64,000 nucleotides of DNA from Xenophilus aerolatus (GCA_029968055.1 JASCNX010000002.1:1-64000), one strand, 5' to 3'. Positions 32,690 through 44,753 are shown, counted from the stretch's first letter. Notes: generated from the sequence alone by a model not told the origin. Translations and numbers: made by a program.

Positions 32690-33654
32690 GGCCGGCGCAG
32701 CGCGTTGCGCACGCCCGGCGTGGCCAGGTAGCGCAGGCGCTTGACCTCGCGCCGGCCCAGCGTCACCGTGCGCAGCACCGCGCCGCAGGCGGCCGACAGC
32801 ATGGCGGCCAGCATCATGCCGGTGGCGAGCACCGCGGTGGGCAGGCGCGGCACCAGCCCGGTCTCGAGGAAGGTGATGACGAGCGGAATCGCCAGCACGA
32901 TGGCGCCCAGCGCGAGCAGGCCGCCGATGGCGCTGAAGAAGCTCAGCGGCCGTTCGTTGACGTACAGCCGCAGGATCATCAGCAGGATGCGCCAGCCGTC
33001 GCGGTACGTCGACAGCTTGGAATGCGAGCCTTCGGGCCGCGACCGGTACAGCGTGGGCCGCTCGGCCAGGGGCATGCGCAGCTCCAGCGCATGCACGGTG
33101 AGCTCGGTCTCGATCTCGAAGCCCTTGGCCAGCGCCGGAAAGGACTTCACGTAGCGGCGCGAGAACACCCGCAGGCCCGACAGCATGTCGGTGAAGTGGC
33201 CGCCGAAGAGGTGCGCCACCGCGCCGGTGAGGAGGCGATTGCCGAAGCGGTGGCCGGGTCGGTAGGTCTGCGCGTCGTGCCGGTCGTCGACGCGCGCGCC
33301 CACCACCATGTCGAGGTTGCCGTCGACCAGGTCGGCGATGAGCTCGCGCACCGTCGACAGGTCGTAGGTGGCGTCGCCGTCGACCATGACATACACGTCG
33401 GCCTCGACGTCGGCGAACATGCGGCGCACCACGTTGCCCTTGCCGCGCAGCGCCACGCGCGTCACCTGCGCGCCGTGCGCGCGTGCGACCGCGGCGGTGT
33501 CGTCGCTGGACGCGTTGTCGAAGACGTGGATCTCGGCCTGCGGCAGCGCGGCGCGGAACTCGGCGATCACCTGCGGGACGGCCAGCGCCTCGTTGTAGCA
33601 GGGGATCACGGCGGCGATGCGCAGGCGGTCCGGAATGGGGGATGGAGGCGTCAT
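32686..33654 (-). CDS. Glycosyltransferase family 2 (polyprenyl-phosphate type)
   Basis: 322 residues. Catalytic GT-A domain about residues 10-230: IAAVIPCYNEALAVPQVIAE, VYVMVDGDATYDLSTVRELI (metal-binding DGD), DMLSGLRVFSRRYVKSFPAL. Two C-terminal membrane helices (about 245-275 and 280-305). Similar to enzymes that make dolichol- or undecaprenyl-phosphate sugars. Overlaps both its neighbours, so it likely charges the lipid carrier that GtrA flips and the next enzyme uses. Confidence 0.88.
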   Translation of the reverse strand: MTPPSPIPDRLRIAAVIPCYNEALAVPQVIAEFRAALPQAEIHVFDNASSDDTAAVARAHGAQVTRVALRGKGNVVRRMFADVEADVYVMVDGDATYDLSTVRELIADLVDGNLDMVVGARVDDRHDAQTYRPGHRFGNRLLTGAVAHLFGGHFTDMLSGLRVFSRRYVKSFPALAKGFEIETELTVHALELRMPLAERPTLYRSRPEGSHSKLSTYRDGWRILLMILRLYVNERPLSFFSAIGGLLALGAIVLAIPLVITFLETGLVPRLPTAVLATGMMLAAMLSAACGAVLRTVTLGRREVKRLRYLATPGVRNALRRP

Positions 33655-35459
33655 GGTCGGTAGGGAAGCACGCGGTACGCCTTCACGCCGTCCTGCTCGG
33701 CCACGAGCTGGAAGTGGCGCTCGAAATCGGGCTTGCCGTCCACGTACGGGCCCAGCGCCGTGCGCACGACGAGGGTCCCGAAGCCGTGTTCGGCGAGCTT
33801 GCGCGCCATCGGCGCCGCCGGCAGCAGCAGGTAGTCGGCGTAGCGGTAGGGGCCGAAGACGTCGCCCCACACCGGGCCGCCGGCGAAGTAGATCGCGTCG
33901 CTCAGGCCGACCTGGTAGAGCTTGCCGGCCGGCTGGCGCCGCAGCGCGCTCAGCACCGCATAGCCGGGCACGTGGGCCTGCAGGAAGGCTTCGCGCGTCT
34001 CGGGCGTGGGCGAGATCATGCGCGCGTGCCCCGCGAAGCGCTGCGCACCCGCCGCCGCCAGTACCGCCACGAACAGGCCCGCGGCCACGCGCGGGACGGG
34101 CGGCCGGGCCAGCGCCGGCGCCAGCCGCCGCGCCGCGGCGGCGCCCCAGAGGTAGAGCTGCCGCCACCCGATGGCACCGAGCCAGGCCAGCAACGGGAAC
34201 GCCGCCATCATGTAGCGCGGGTAGCGCGAGGTCAGCACCCACACGAGGAGCGACCAGGCGCCGAACACGAAGGCGCCCCGCACCGCCGCCCGGCCCGGCC
34301 CGCGCCAGAACACGCTGAAGGGCACGAGCACCAGCGCCCAGAACATCACGTTCGGCAGGCTGGCATGGTCGCGCACGTCGCCCACCTGGTTGCGGAAGTC
34401 GGCCTCGTTCCAGTTGGTGAAGCCGAAGACGCGCGCGCCGATCGGGTTGAAGGGATCGCCGGTCTGCAGCCAGTTGCGCGCATACCAGTAGACGCAGGGC
34501 AGCAGGAAGGCCGCGAGCCCCAGCGCGAGCGGGCCGGGCCGGCGCTCGCGCCACAGCACCCACAGCCCCAGCAGCGGCAGGAAGGTGAGCGCCTGGTACT
34601 TGCTGCCGACCGCCACGCCGAGCAGGAAGGCGGCCAGCACCAGCCAGCGCGTGGGCCGCACGGCGCCTTCGCCTTGATCTTCCTGCCAGATCCACAGGGC
34701 GGCGCAGGCCGCGACGACGAACAGCGCCACCGCCATGTCGATCAGCGCGTTGGCGTACTCGCCCACCGCCAGCAGGATGACCACGGCCATCCCGGCCACG
34801 ATGCGGTCGGTGTACAGCACCGCCAGGCGGTAGACGATGGTGGCCGACAGCCAGCCCGCGAGCGCGTGCAGCAGATGCGGGAACACGTCGCCCATCCAGG
34901 GCAGCGCGGCCGCATAGAGCAGGTTGTAGTTGTAGGGGAACCAGGGGTAGCGCAGCCAGTCGTGGATGCCGATGCGCCCGCTCGAGGCGGTCTCCCGCGC
35001 CCAGGGCAGGTGGTACATCATCTCGTCGAAGGCGAAGGGCGGGGCCAGCGGTTCGATGAGGCACACCAGGGCGGCGCCGACGACGACCCAGCGCATGGTG
35101 CGCTCGGCCAGCGTCGGCGCCGGGCCCGGCGGGCCGGCGCGCAGCCCCCGCCATGCGGCCGGCGTTCGCACCGCGGCCACGGCCAGCGCCGCGAGCAGCA
35201 GCGCCATCGTGGCCGGCGGACGCAGCCAGCCCGCGATGCCCAGGCCCTGCAGCAGCAGCACGACGATGCCGATGCCCAGCGCGGACGACAGGGCCAGGCC
35301 CAGCCACGCATCGCCCCGGGCGGTGCCTGGGCGTGCGGGCAGCCCGCCACGCAGCCGGGCGCCCACGAGGTCGCCCACGCCCCAGGCGGCCCAGAGGAAC
35401 AGGGCCAGCGCCCCAAGGTGCTGCGCCGCGAAGATCAGCTTCTGCAAGGCCAGGGTCAC
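33651..35459 (-). CDS. Integral-membrane glycosyltransferase (GT39/ArnT-like)
   Basis: 602 residues from the GTG at 35459, which avoids the 47-bp overlap with metH that the ATG at 35525 would need; the start is not certain. About a dozen hydrophobic helices, with the first large periplasmic loop containing APPFAFDEMMYHLPWARE, the acidic pair typical of GT-C enzymes, and DWLRYPWFPYNYNLLYAAAL. Soluble C-terminal part from about residue 500 (YAVLSALRRQPAGKLYQVGL). Uses a lipid-phosphate sugar to modify a periplasmic acceptor (protein, lipid or glycan), which cannot be told. Four-base overlap with the GT2 gene. Confidence 0.8.
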   Translation of the reverse strand: MTLALQKLIFAAQHLGALALFLWAAWGVGDLVGARLRGGLPARPGTARGDAWLGLALSSALGIGIVVLLLQGLGIAGWLRPPATMALLLAALAVAAVRTPAAWRGLRAGPPGPAPTLAERTMRWVVVGAALVCLIEPLAPPFAFDEMMYHLPWARETASSGRIGIHDWLRYPWFPYNYNLLYAAALPWMGDVFPHLLHALAGWLSATIVYRLAVLYTDRIVAGMAVVILLAVGEYANALIDMAVALFVVAACAALWIWQEDQGEGAVRPTRWLVLAAFLLGVAVGSKYQALTFLPLLGLWVLWRERRPGPLALGLAAFLLPCVYWYARNWLQTGDPFNPIGARVFGFTNWNEADFRNQVGDVRDHASLPNVMFWALVLVPFSVFWRGPGRAAVRGAFVFGAWSLLVWVLTSRYPRYMMAAFPLLAWLGAIGWRQLYLWGAAAARRLAPALARPPVPRVAAGLFVAVLAAAGAQRFAGHARMISPTPETREAFLQAHVPGYAVLSALRRQPAGKLYQVGLSDAIYFAGGPVWGDVFGPYRYADYLLLPAAPMARKLAEHGFGTLVVRTALGPYVDGKPDFERHFQLVAEQDGVKAYRVLPYRP

Positions 35460-35478
35460 GGTGCCGATCGCATCGGGT

Positions 35479-38250
<2,772 letters not shown>

Positions 38251-38282
38251 GGGCTCACCTGCAGGGGACACGGGAGAAACAG

Positions 38283-38367
38283 GCGAGCGTCGTTGCGGGT
38301 CCCAAGCCTGACGCGGCGGCCGGCGCCCGGGGGCCCCGGCCCCGGCGCTGCAACGCTCCTTGGGCGA
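38283..38367 (-). promoter_or_regulatory. SAH (S-adenosylhomocysteine) riboswitch
   Basis: Reading the reverse strand, CGCCCAAGGAGCGTTGCAGC is followed by a GC-rich variable hairpin, then CGTCAGGCTTGGGACCCGCA and ACGACGCTCGCC. This matches the SAH riboswitch consensus: GAGGAGCGYUGC, then CAGGCUCGG, then AACGGCGCUC. CCCAAG pairs with CTTGGG (P1) and GAGCG with CGCTC (pseudoknot/P4). It ends about 30 bp before the metH start. This class turns genes on when SAH accumulates and is known upstream of ahcY and metH in Betaproteobacteria. Confidence 0.9.
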
Positions 38368-38411
38368 GCGGGGATTTTAATGAGCGCGGGCCCGGCGGCC
38401 GCGCGCCAGGG

Positions 38412-38837
38412 TCAGGCCGGCTGCGCCGACGCCGGCAGGCCGAACACGCGGTCGAAGCCCCAGTTGAAGCAGAAGGTGTAGACGAGGAAGAAAAGCATCA
38501 GCCCCGCGTCCATGACGAGCGCATGCCACAGGCTCACGCCCAGCCACCAGGCGAACACCGGAATCAGCACGATGGCCAGGCCCAGTTCGAAGCCGATGGC
38601 ATGCGCGACGCGCCGCGCCAGGCTGCGGCCGCGCACCGGCTGGCGCGCTTCCCACCACTCGAAGGCGCTGTTGTAGCCCAGGTTCCACACGATGGCGATG
38701 GCCGAGGCCATGACCGCGGCGATACCCGAATGGCCCAGGCCGTTGTCCGAGAGCATGGCCAGCCCCAGGGTGGCACAGACGATGGCCAGCCCCTCGTAAA
38801 GGCTGATGTAGACGATCTTTCGCTGGATTCCTTGCAT
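38412..38837 (-). CDS. PACE-family (AceI-like) small efflux transporter
   Basis: 141 residues, four membrane helices in two similar halves (the bacterial transmembrane pair domain): KIVYISLYEGLAIVCATLGL with the conserved Glu in helix 1, VMASAIAIVWNLGYNSAFEW, then GFELGLAIVLIPVFAWWLGV and LMLFFLVYTFCFNWGFDRVF. The two halves repeat the WNLxYNxxFEW/FNWxFDRVF motif. AceI exports chlorhexidine and other biocides or polyamines using protons. Divergent from a LysR gene, the usual arrangement for PACE regulation. Confidence 0.88.
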   Translation of the reverse strand: MQGIQRKIVYISLYEGLAIVCATLGLAMLSDNGLGHSGIAAVMASAIAIVWNLGYNSAFEWWEARQPVRGRSLARRVAHAIGFELGLAIVLIPVFAWWLGVSLWHALVMDAGLMLFFLVYTFCFNWGFDRVFGLPASAQPA

Positions 38838-38846
38838 GACGCAGAA

Positions 38847-38871
38847 TTTATGTCTTATTGATTGACATAAA
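38847..38871. promoter_or_regulatory. Perfect inverted repeat, likely LysR operator
   Basis: TTTATGTC and GACATAAA are exact inverted repeats of 8 bp separated by 9 bp (TTATTGATT), in the 70-bp AT-rich gap between the PACE transporter and its divergent LysR gene. Spacing and position fit a LysR-type binding site; the site lies 10 bp from the transporter start. Confidence 0.65.
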
Positions 38872-38907
38872 AAGTCATCTTCTTTCAGATTAATTGATAG
38901 ATCGGGC

Positions 38908-39795
38908 ATGGCCTTCGACAGCGACAGCGTGGCGGTTTTTCTGGCGGTGCTCGACCACGGCTCCTTTTCGGCCGCGGCGCGCGCCCTGGGCAAGGTGCCC
39001 TCGGCCGTGAGCATGGCCATCGCCCAGCTGGAGGCCGAGCTCGACCTGCCGCTGTTCGACCGCAGCGGGCGCGAGCCGCGGCCCACGCCTGCCGCGCGCT
39101 CGCTGGAGCCGCAGGCGCGGCTCATGGCCGACCAGCTCACGCAGCTGCAGGTGCAGGCGCTGGCCTTGACGCAGGGGCTGGAAGACCGGCTCACGCTGGC
39201 CATCGCCCCCGAGCTGCTGGGCGCCGCCTGGGGGCCGGCCCTCGCCACCCTGGCCGCCGAATACCCCGCGCTGGAGATGGAAGTGCTGGCCGCGCCGCAG
39301 GCCGACGCGCTGGCCATGCTGCACAGCGGGCGCGCCCAGCTGGCGCTGGTGTTCGAGCGGCCCGGCATGGACGGGCGCGAGGGCTTTCAGGAGGTGGCGC
39401 GCGAGACGCTGGTGCTGGTGATCGCGCCCGGCCACCCGGTGCTCGCCGCGGCCGGCGGCCGGCTGCGCGAGCAGCACCTGGCGGCCACGCGGCAGATCGT
39501 CGTCGCCGGCCGCGACGTGCCCACGGCCGACCCGCGCTTCGTCTTCGCGCGGCAGGTCTGGCGCACCGACAACGCCCTGGCGGCGCTGAACATGGTGAGC
39601 GCGGGCCTGGGCTGGGGCTGGCTGCCGCGCAACGTGGTGCGGCCGCACGTGGCGGCCGGCACGCTGGTGGAAATTCCCTTCGAGAACCTCAGCAACGGGC
39701 TGAACCTGTGGGTCGACGTCGTGTGGTCGAAGGAGCGCCCGCTGGGACTGGGCGCGCGCCGCTTCGTGGCGCTGATGGGGCGCACGCCCGGCTGA
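38908..39795 (+). CDS. LysR-family transcriptional regulator
   Basis: 295 residues. N-terminal winged helix: SVAVFLAVLDHGSFSAAARA, LGKVPSAVSMAIAQLEAELD, LPLFDRSGREPRPT. Effector domain from about residue 90 (LTLAIAPELLGAAWGPALAT) to the end, with the late GLGWGWLPRNVV block. Transcribed divergently from the PACE transporter, so it most likely controls that gene in response to its substrate. Confidence 0.9.
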   Translation: MAFDSDSVAVFLAVLDHGSFSAAARALGKVPSAVSMAIAQLEAELDLPLFDRSGREPRPTPAARSLEPQARLMADQLTQLQVQALALTQGLEDRLTLAIAPELLGAAWGPALATLAAEYPALEMEVLAAPQADALAMLHSGRAQLALVFERPGMDGREGFQEVARETLVLVIAPGHPVLAAAGGRLREQHLAATRQIVVAGRDVPTADPRFVFARQVWRTDNALAALNMVSAGLGWGWLPRNVVRPHVAAGTLVEIPFENLSNGLNLWVDVVWSKERPLGLGARRFVALMGRTPG

Positions 39796-39817
39796 GCGCG
39801 CGCCCCGCCGGCCGTGC

Positions 39818-40753
39818 TCAGGGGCGGTCCGGATTGCCGCCGTCGGGCGGCATCACGACGTGCGGGCGGGGCATGGCGCCCATGGGGAAGCGGGGCTGCG
39901 GCGCGGCCTGCACGGGCACCGGCGGCTGCGGCGCGGCCATGGGCGGACGGGGCTGCTGCTGCGGCTGCGGCGCAGCCATCGGCGGACGAGGCTGCTGCTG
40001 CTGCGGCGGTGGCTGCATCGGGAACTGGGGCTGCGGCCGGGGCATCGCCACCGGCGGCGGCTGCATGGGCGCCGGTGGCGGCCGGCCGTTCCATTCGGGG
40101 CGCTGCGGCTGCCCGCCCCAGCCCGGTCGCGGCGGTCCACCGTTCCACTCCGGACGCGGAGGCGGGCCGTTCCATTCAGGGCGTGGCGGCGGCGCGTTCC
40201 ATTCCGGGCGCGGCGGGGGACCGGACCAGCCCGGACGCGGCGGCGGGGCGTTCCAGCCCGGCCCGGGCGGGCGCGGCGCCCAACCCAGCGTGGGCGGGGG
40301 TGGCGGACGCCAGCCCGGCACGGGCGGCGGCGGGGGACGGTTGCCCCACCAGCGCGGCTCGCGGTACCAAGGACGGTCGCGGTAGTAGTTGCTCCAGTAG
40401 TTGCCCAGGGTGAAGCCGACGATCGGCACGCCGATGGCCGCACCGTAGGTCGCCAGTGGCAGGGTGTCGCCGGCGTAGTCGTATTCGAGCCGGTTCGCCG
40501 CCACCCAGCCGCGCAGGCCGTCGGGCAGGACCACGTCGCACCAGCCGTAGCCGTCGGTGCAGCCCACGACGCTGAGCGACTGGCCGGGCGCCAGCCGTGC
40601 AACGGCCGGGTAGTCCGGGGAAGGGCCGGCGAAAAGGGTGGGCGATCCGCGCGTGTAGGCTTCCTGGGCCGACGCGGCGAGCGGCACGGCGAGCGCCAGT
40701 GCGGCGACGGCGAGCCAGCGACGCGGGCCCGAGGGCTGGGGTAGGGAGGTCAT
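39818..40753 (-). CDS. Secreted SH3-like protein with Pro/Trp/Asn repeat tail
   Basis: 311 residues. Signal peptide to about residue 29 (AASAQ). Bacterial SH3 domain at about 30-90: SPTLFAGPSPDYPAVARLAP and VVGCTDGYGWCDVVLPDGLR, with two cysteines. A short Trp/Tyr-rich block (NYWSNYYRDRPWYREPRWWG) leads into a tail of 8-10-residue repeats like PPPRPEWNG, then Gln/Pro-rich sequence to the end. Paralogue of the protein at 43372-43875 (same GWC and RGWVA signatures). Likely binds cell wall or another surface polymer; role unknown. Confidence 0.75.
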   Translation of the reverse strand: MTSLPQPSGPRRWLAVAALALAVPLAASAQEAYTRGSPTLFAGPSPDYPAVARLAPGQSLSVVGCTDGYGWCDVVLPDGLRGWVAANRLEYDYAGDTLPLATYGAAIGVPIVGFTLGNYWSNYYRDRPWYREPRWWGNRPPPPPVPGWRPPPPPTLGWAPRPPGPGWNAPPPRPGWSGPPPRPEWNAPPPRPEWNGPPPRPEWNGGPPRPGWGGQPQRPEWNGRPPPAPMQPPPVAMPRPQPQFPMQPPPQQQQPRPPMAAPQPQQQPRPPMAAPQPPVPVQAAPQPRFPMGAMPRPHVVMPPDGGNPDRP

Positions 40754-40919
40754 TGAACGGTCCTTGGTGACGCAGGGTAGGCAGACGCCGCAGGCACTGT
40801 CCATAGGACGCCGCCCTGCCTCCCGCCAACGCCACCGGTCGCCGCACGGTGGACCGCCGGTACTTTTGGCTACCGCCTTCATCCTCGCTTCACACGAGGC
40901 CGGGGTGCGGGATGCCGCG

Positions 40920-41960
40920 TCAGGCCGCTTCGCGGTACGCCTGCGGCAGCGCCCGGCCGCGCAGGGGCGCAACGGCGCGGCCGATGGCGGCGATGTGGTC
41001 CGGCGTGGTGCCGCAGCAGCCGCCGACGATGTTGACCAGCCCGTCGGCCGCGAACTCGTGGATGAGCCGCGAGGTGACCTCCGGCGTCTCGTCGAAGCCG
41101 GTGTCGCTCATCGGGTTGGGCAGCCCGGCGTTCGGGTAGCAGCTGATGAAGGTGTCGCCCGCCACGCGGTTGAGTTCCTGCACGTACGGCCGCATCAGCG
41201 CGGCGCCCAGCGCGCAGTTCAGGCCCACCGCCAGCGGCTGCGCATGCCGCACGCTGTGCCAGAAGGCGGTGACGGTCTGGCCCGACAGGATGCGGCCCGA
41301 GGCGTCGGTGACGGTGCCGCTGATGATGATCGGCAGCCGCTCGCCGCTGGCCTCGAAGTACTCGTCGACGGCGAAGAGCGCGGCCTTGGCGTTGAGCGTG
41401 TCGAAGATCGTCTCGACCAGGATCACGTCGGCCCCGCCTTGCACCAGCGCCTCGGTCTGTTCGTAGTAGGCGGCGCGCAGGGTCTCGAAATCGACGTTGC
41501 GCGCGCCCGGGTCGTTCACGTCGGGGCTGATGCTGGCGGTCTTGGGCGTGGGGCCGAGCGCGCCGGCCACGAAGCGCGGCTTGTCCGGCGTGCTGAACTT
41601 GTCGCAGGCGGCGCGGGCGAGCTTGGCCGATTCGAGGTTCATCTCGCGCGCCAGCTGCGCCATGTCGTAGTCCTCCTGCGCCACGGTGGTGGCGCCGAAG
41701 GTGTTGGTCTCGACCAGGTCGGCGCCCGCGGCCAGGTAGCCCTCGTGGATGTCGCGGATGACGTCGGGGCGCGTGAGCGACAGCAATTCGTTGTTGCCCT
41801 TCACGTCCTTGTGGAAGTCCTTGAAGCGCTCGCCGCGGTACTGCGCCTCGGTGAGCTTGAAGCGCTGGATCATCGTGCCCATGGCGCCGTCGAGGATGGC
41901 GATGCGTTGGGCGAGAATGCCGGGCAGCTCACGGGCACGGGTGTAGGCGGGCAGCGTCAT
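40920..41960 (-). CDS. Methionine synthase, homocysteine-binding N-terminal part
   Basis: 346 residues; ATG at 41960. Homocysteine S-methyltransferase domain: [40 protein letters not shown], zinc ligands in [10 protein letters not shown] and [16 protein letters not shown]. This is the first domain of MetH as a separate protein; the folate, cobalamin and activation domains are encoded at 35479-38250 on the same strand, with three unrelated genes in between. The pair must associate to make methionine. No riboswitch was found before this part. Confidence 0.9.
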   Translation of the reverse strand: MTLPAYTRARELPGILAQRIAILDGAMGTMIQRFKLTEAQYRGERFKDFHKDVKGNNELLSLTRPDVIRDIHEGYLAAGADLVETNTFGATTVAQEDYDMAQLAREMNLESAKLARAACDKFSTPDKPRFVAGALGPTPKTASISPDVNDPGARNVDFETLRAAYYEQTEALVQGGADVILVETIFDTLNAKAALFAVDEYFEASGERLPIIISGTVTDASGRILSGQTVTAFWHSVRHAQPLAVGLNCALGAALMRPYVQELNRVAGDTFISCYPNAGLPNPMSDTGFDETPEVTSRLIHEFAADGLVNIVGGCCGTTPDHIAAIGRAVAPLRGRALPQAYREAA

Positions 41961-42171
41961 GCGGCGATTGTAGGAATCGCGGCCTCGGCGCCGCCCCGCG
42001 CATCCGGCTGGCCCTGCCAACTTCCAGGTCGCCCGGCCGGTGTTTGACGGCTGTCATGACACTGTCCACAGGCCTCGGTTAGGGTTGCATGCCGATCCCT
42101 GCCGGGCCGCGGCCGGATCGCCGATCTCCCTTTCGTCCACCGTGCGCGCAGGTCGCGCCTCCTTCAGCTCC

Positions 42172-43278
42172 ATGTCCGACACGACTCTCCAGCCGGCGCC
42201 CCGCCCGCTGCCACCCGAGGTGCCGCTGCCGCACCGCAAGACCATCCGCGGCTGGCTGCTGCCGCTCGTCCAGCGCAGCACGCTGCGCCCCATCCTGCTG
42301 CTGGTGCTGGACTACCTGCTGTTCTTCGCCCTGGCGGCGGCCGCCGTGCTGCTCGAGGCCGGCTGGGCCCGCGCCCTGGCCGGCCTGGCCTGCGGCTTCG
42401 TGATCGGGCGCCTGTTCATCATCGGCCACGACGCCTGCCACCAGAGCCTCACGCCGCACCGGCGGCTGAACCGGTGGCTGGGCCGCATCGCCTTCCTGCC
42501 TTCGCTCACGCCCTACAGCCTGTGGGACATGGGGCACAACACGGTGCACCACGGCTTCACCAACCTCAAGGGCGTGGACTTCGTCTGGGCGCCGCTCACG
42601 CAGGCCGAGTACGAGGCGCTGCCGCCCGGCCGGCGGCTGATGGAGCGCCTGTACCGCAGCGGCTGGGCGCCGGGCGTGTACTACATGGTCGAGATCTGGT
42701 GGCGCCGCATGATCGCCCGCGACCGGTCGGCCAACGCCGAGCGGCCGGTGTTCTCGCGCGACTGCGCGCTGGTGCTGGGCTTCGCCACGCTGTGGCTGGC
42801 GGTGCTCGCGGCGGTGTCCTTCGCCACCGGGCGCGCGCTGCTGCCGATGCTGGGCTTCGCCTTCGTGCTGCCGGTGCTGTTCTGGTTCGCGATGATCGGC
42901 TTCGTGGTGTACGTGCACCACACGCACGTGAAGGTGTCGTGGCACGACGACCGCGCGGCCTGGCAGCGCGCACAGCCCTTCGTCTCGACCACCGTGCACC
43001 TGACCTTCCCGTGGCGCATCGGCAGCCTGATGCACCACATCATGGAGCACACGGCCCACCACGTGGACATGAGCATCCCGCTGTACAAGCTCAAGGCCGC
43101 GCAGGCGCGCATCGAGGAACTGCTGCCCGGGCGCATCGTGATCCAGCGCTTCTCGTGGCGCTGGTACTTCGGCACGGCGCGGCGCTGCAAGCTGTACGAC
43201 TTCACGCGGCGCTGCTGGACCGACTTCCAGGGCCGTGCGACGAGCGATCCGGCACCGCTGCCGCTGGCCGCGGCCTGA
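42172..43278 (+). CDS. Membrane fatty acid desaturase
   Basis: 368 residues; ATG at 42172. Three histidine boxes of the membrane desaturase family: HDACH (residues 86-90), HNTVHH (122-127) and HTAHH (about residue 310), plus YVHHTHVKVSW; four or more membrane helices around them. It is of the short type that works on acyl lipids or fatty acids with di-iron chemistry. Stands alone between the metH N-terminal gene (divergent) and an SH3-like gene (convergent). Substrate and position of the double bond cannot be told. Confidence 0.85.
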   Translation: MSDTTLQPAPRPLPPEVPLPHRKTIRGWLLPLVQRSTLRPILLLVLDYLLFFALAAAAVLLEAGWARALAGLACGFVIGRLFIIGHDACHQSLTPHRRLNRWLGRIAFLPSLTPYSLWDMGHNTVHHGFTNLKGVDFVWAPLTQAEYEALPPGRRLMERLYRSGWAPGVYYMVEIWWRRMIARDRSANAERPVFSRDCALVLGFATLWLAVLAAVSFATGRALLPMLGFAFVLPVLFWFAMIGFVVYVHHTHVKVSWHDDRAAWQRAQPFVSTTVHLTFPWRIGSLMHHIMEHTAHHVDMSIPLYKLKAAQARIEELLPGRIVIQRFSWRWYFGTARRCKLYDFTRRCWTDFQGRATSDPAPLPLAAA

Positions 43279-43371
43279 TCCGGCAGGACGCCTTTTTCAG
43301 CCCGGATCGGCCGGCTGCGGGTGCCGGACGGCGCCCGCAGCGGTCGGTTCGATGGCCATCGGCGCGGCCGC

Positions 43372-43875
43372 TCAGCGCGGCATCGGCTGCCCGCGGGCCC
43401 AGCCGGGGCGCATCGGGAACATCGGCTCGCCCGGTCCGCCGCGCGGCGCGAGCTCGATGACGGTGGCGCCGCCGTGGTAGCCGTAGCCCCAGGGCTGCAC
43501 CACGTACACACCGGTGACGGCGCCGTTGGCGATCACGCCGCGCTGCGGCAGCGGGGTGCTGGTGCGGTGGTCCAGGCTGTCCTCTTCCTGCACCGCCTGC
43601 AGGCGGCTCTCGGCCACCCAGCCGCGCGCGCCGCCTTCGAGTTCGACCTCGCACCAGCCACGCTGCTCGGTGCAGCCGTACACCCACGCCGGCACCGTGC
43701 GCGGCACGCGCTGCGTGACCGCATCGCGGGTGGACGGCCCGGCCCGCAGCACGCTGCCGGCGCGCAGGTCGGCATCGACGGGCTGCTGCACCTGCTGGGC
43801 CAGGACGCCCAGGGGAACCAGGGCCGCGGCAACGACAGCGAGGGAGGCGAGAAGGTTCGGGCTCGGGTGGCGCAT
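43372..43875 (-). CDS. Secreted SH3-like protein
   Basis: 167 residues; signal peptide to about residue 26 (GVLAQ). SH3 domain: AGSVLRAGPSTRDAVTQRVP and VYGCTEQRGWCEVELEGGAR, then GWVAESRLQ. Shares the two cysteines, the GWC and RGWVA motifs and the following Gly/Trp/Tyr-rich segment (VYVVQPWGYGYHGG) with the longer protein at 39818-40753 but lacks the proline-rich tail. Function unknown; presumably a periplasmic or surface binding module. Confidence 0.75.
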   Translation of the reverse strand: MRHPSPNLLASLAVVAAALVPLGVLAQQVQQPVDADLRAGSVLRAGPSTRDAVTQRVPRTVPAWVYGCTEQRGWCEVELEGGARGWVAESRLQAVQEEDSLDHRTSTPLPQRGVIANGAVTGVYVVQPWGYGYHGGATVIELAPRGGPGEPMFPMRPGWARGQPMPR

Positions 43876-43940
43876 GCGGTGATGCCTCGGGGTGTTCGAG
43901 GCCACGATGGTAAGCGCCGGGTCGCGCCCGCGTCCCGCGA

Positions 43941-44753
43941 TCAGGCTTGCACGAACGCCAGCACGGCCTCCAGCATGCGCCGCACCTGCGGCTGCACGCC
44001 GGCCGCCACGGCGGGCAGGTAGCCGAAGGGCAGCGCCTCCTGCATGTAGCTGCATTGCGTCATCTCGAGCTGCACCGCGTGGACGCCACCGGCCGGGTCG
44101 CCGTAGCGGCGCGTGATGTGGCCGCCCTTGAAACGGCCGTTCAGCACGCCCGTGTAGGCCGGGTTGGACTGCGCGATGGCCAGCAATTGCGCCGCCAGTG
44201 CCGGGTCGCAGCTCGCACCATCGGCGGTGCCGAGGTTGAGGTCGGGCAGCTTGCCGTCGAAGAAGCGCGGCAGCACCGAGCGGATGGAGTGCGCATCCCA
44301 CAGCGCGACGACGCCGTGCGCCGCCTTCAGGCGCGCGAGTTCGGCCGCCAGTTGCGCGTGGTAGGGCTGCCACAGGGCCTCTCGCCGGGCGGCGATCTCG
44401 GCCTCGTCCGGCACATCGCCCCGGGCGTACAGCGGCGTGTCGTCGAAGGTATCGACCGGGCACAGGCCGGTGACGCTCTGGCCCGGGTAGAGGCTGGCGC
44501 CGTCCGGCGGACGGTTGAGGTCGATCACGTAGCGCGAGTGCGTGGCGACGAGCACCGAGGCGCCGAGCGCATCGGCGAAATCGTAGAGCCGTTCGAGGTG
44601 CCAGTCGGTGTCGGGCACCTGGCGCGCCTCGTCGGTGAGGCGTGCGGCCAGCGCGGGCGGCAGGTGCGTGCCGACGTGGGGCATGGAGATCAGCAGCGGC
44701 CGGGTGCCGGCGCGGAAGCGGAAAGGGGGTTCGGTGGTGGTGAAGAGGCTCAT
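43941..44753 (-). CDS. hutG: N-formylglutamate deformylase
   Basis: 270 residues; ATG at 44753, overlapping the stop of the small preceding ORF by four bases. Family blocks: PLLISMPHVGTHLPPALAAR, DTDWHLERLYDFADALGASV, SRYVIDLNRPPDGASLYPGQ, VALWDAHSIRSVLPRFFDGK and FKGGHITRRYGDPAGGVHAV. It removes formate from N-formylglutamate, the last step of the five-step histidine route that uses HutF. Final gene of the hut operon. Confidence 0.92.
   Translation of the reverse strand: MSLFTTTEPPFRFRAGTRPLLISMPHVGTHLPPALAARLTDEARQVPDTDWHLERLYDFADALGASVLVATHSRYVIDLNRPPDGASLYPGQSVTGLCPVDTFDDTPLYARGDVPDEAEIAARREALWQPYHAQLAAELARLKAAHGVVALWDAHSIRSVLPRFFDGKLPDLNLGTADGASCDPALAAQLLAIAQSNPAYTGVLNGRFKGGHITRRYGDPAGGVHAVQLEMTQCSYMQEALPFGYLPAVAAGVQPQVRRMLEAVLAFVQA

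Noticed and set aside
41961-42171. Second SAH or cobalamin riboswitch before the metH N-terminal gene
   Set aside because: I looked for the GAGGAGCG/CAGGCTCGG pattern and for a B12 box and saw neither.
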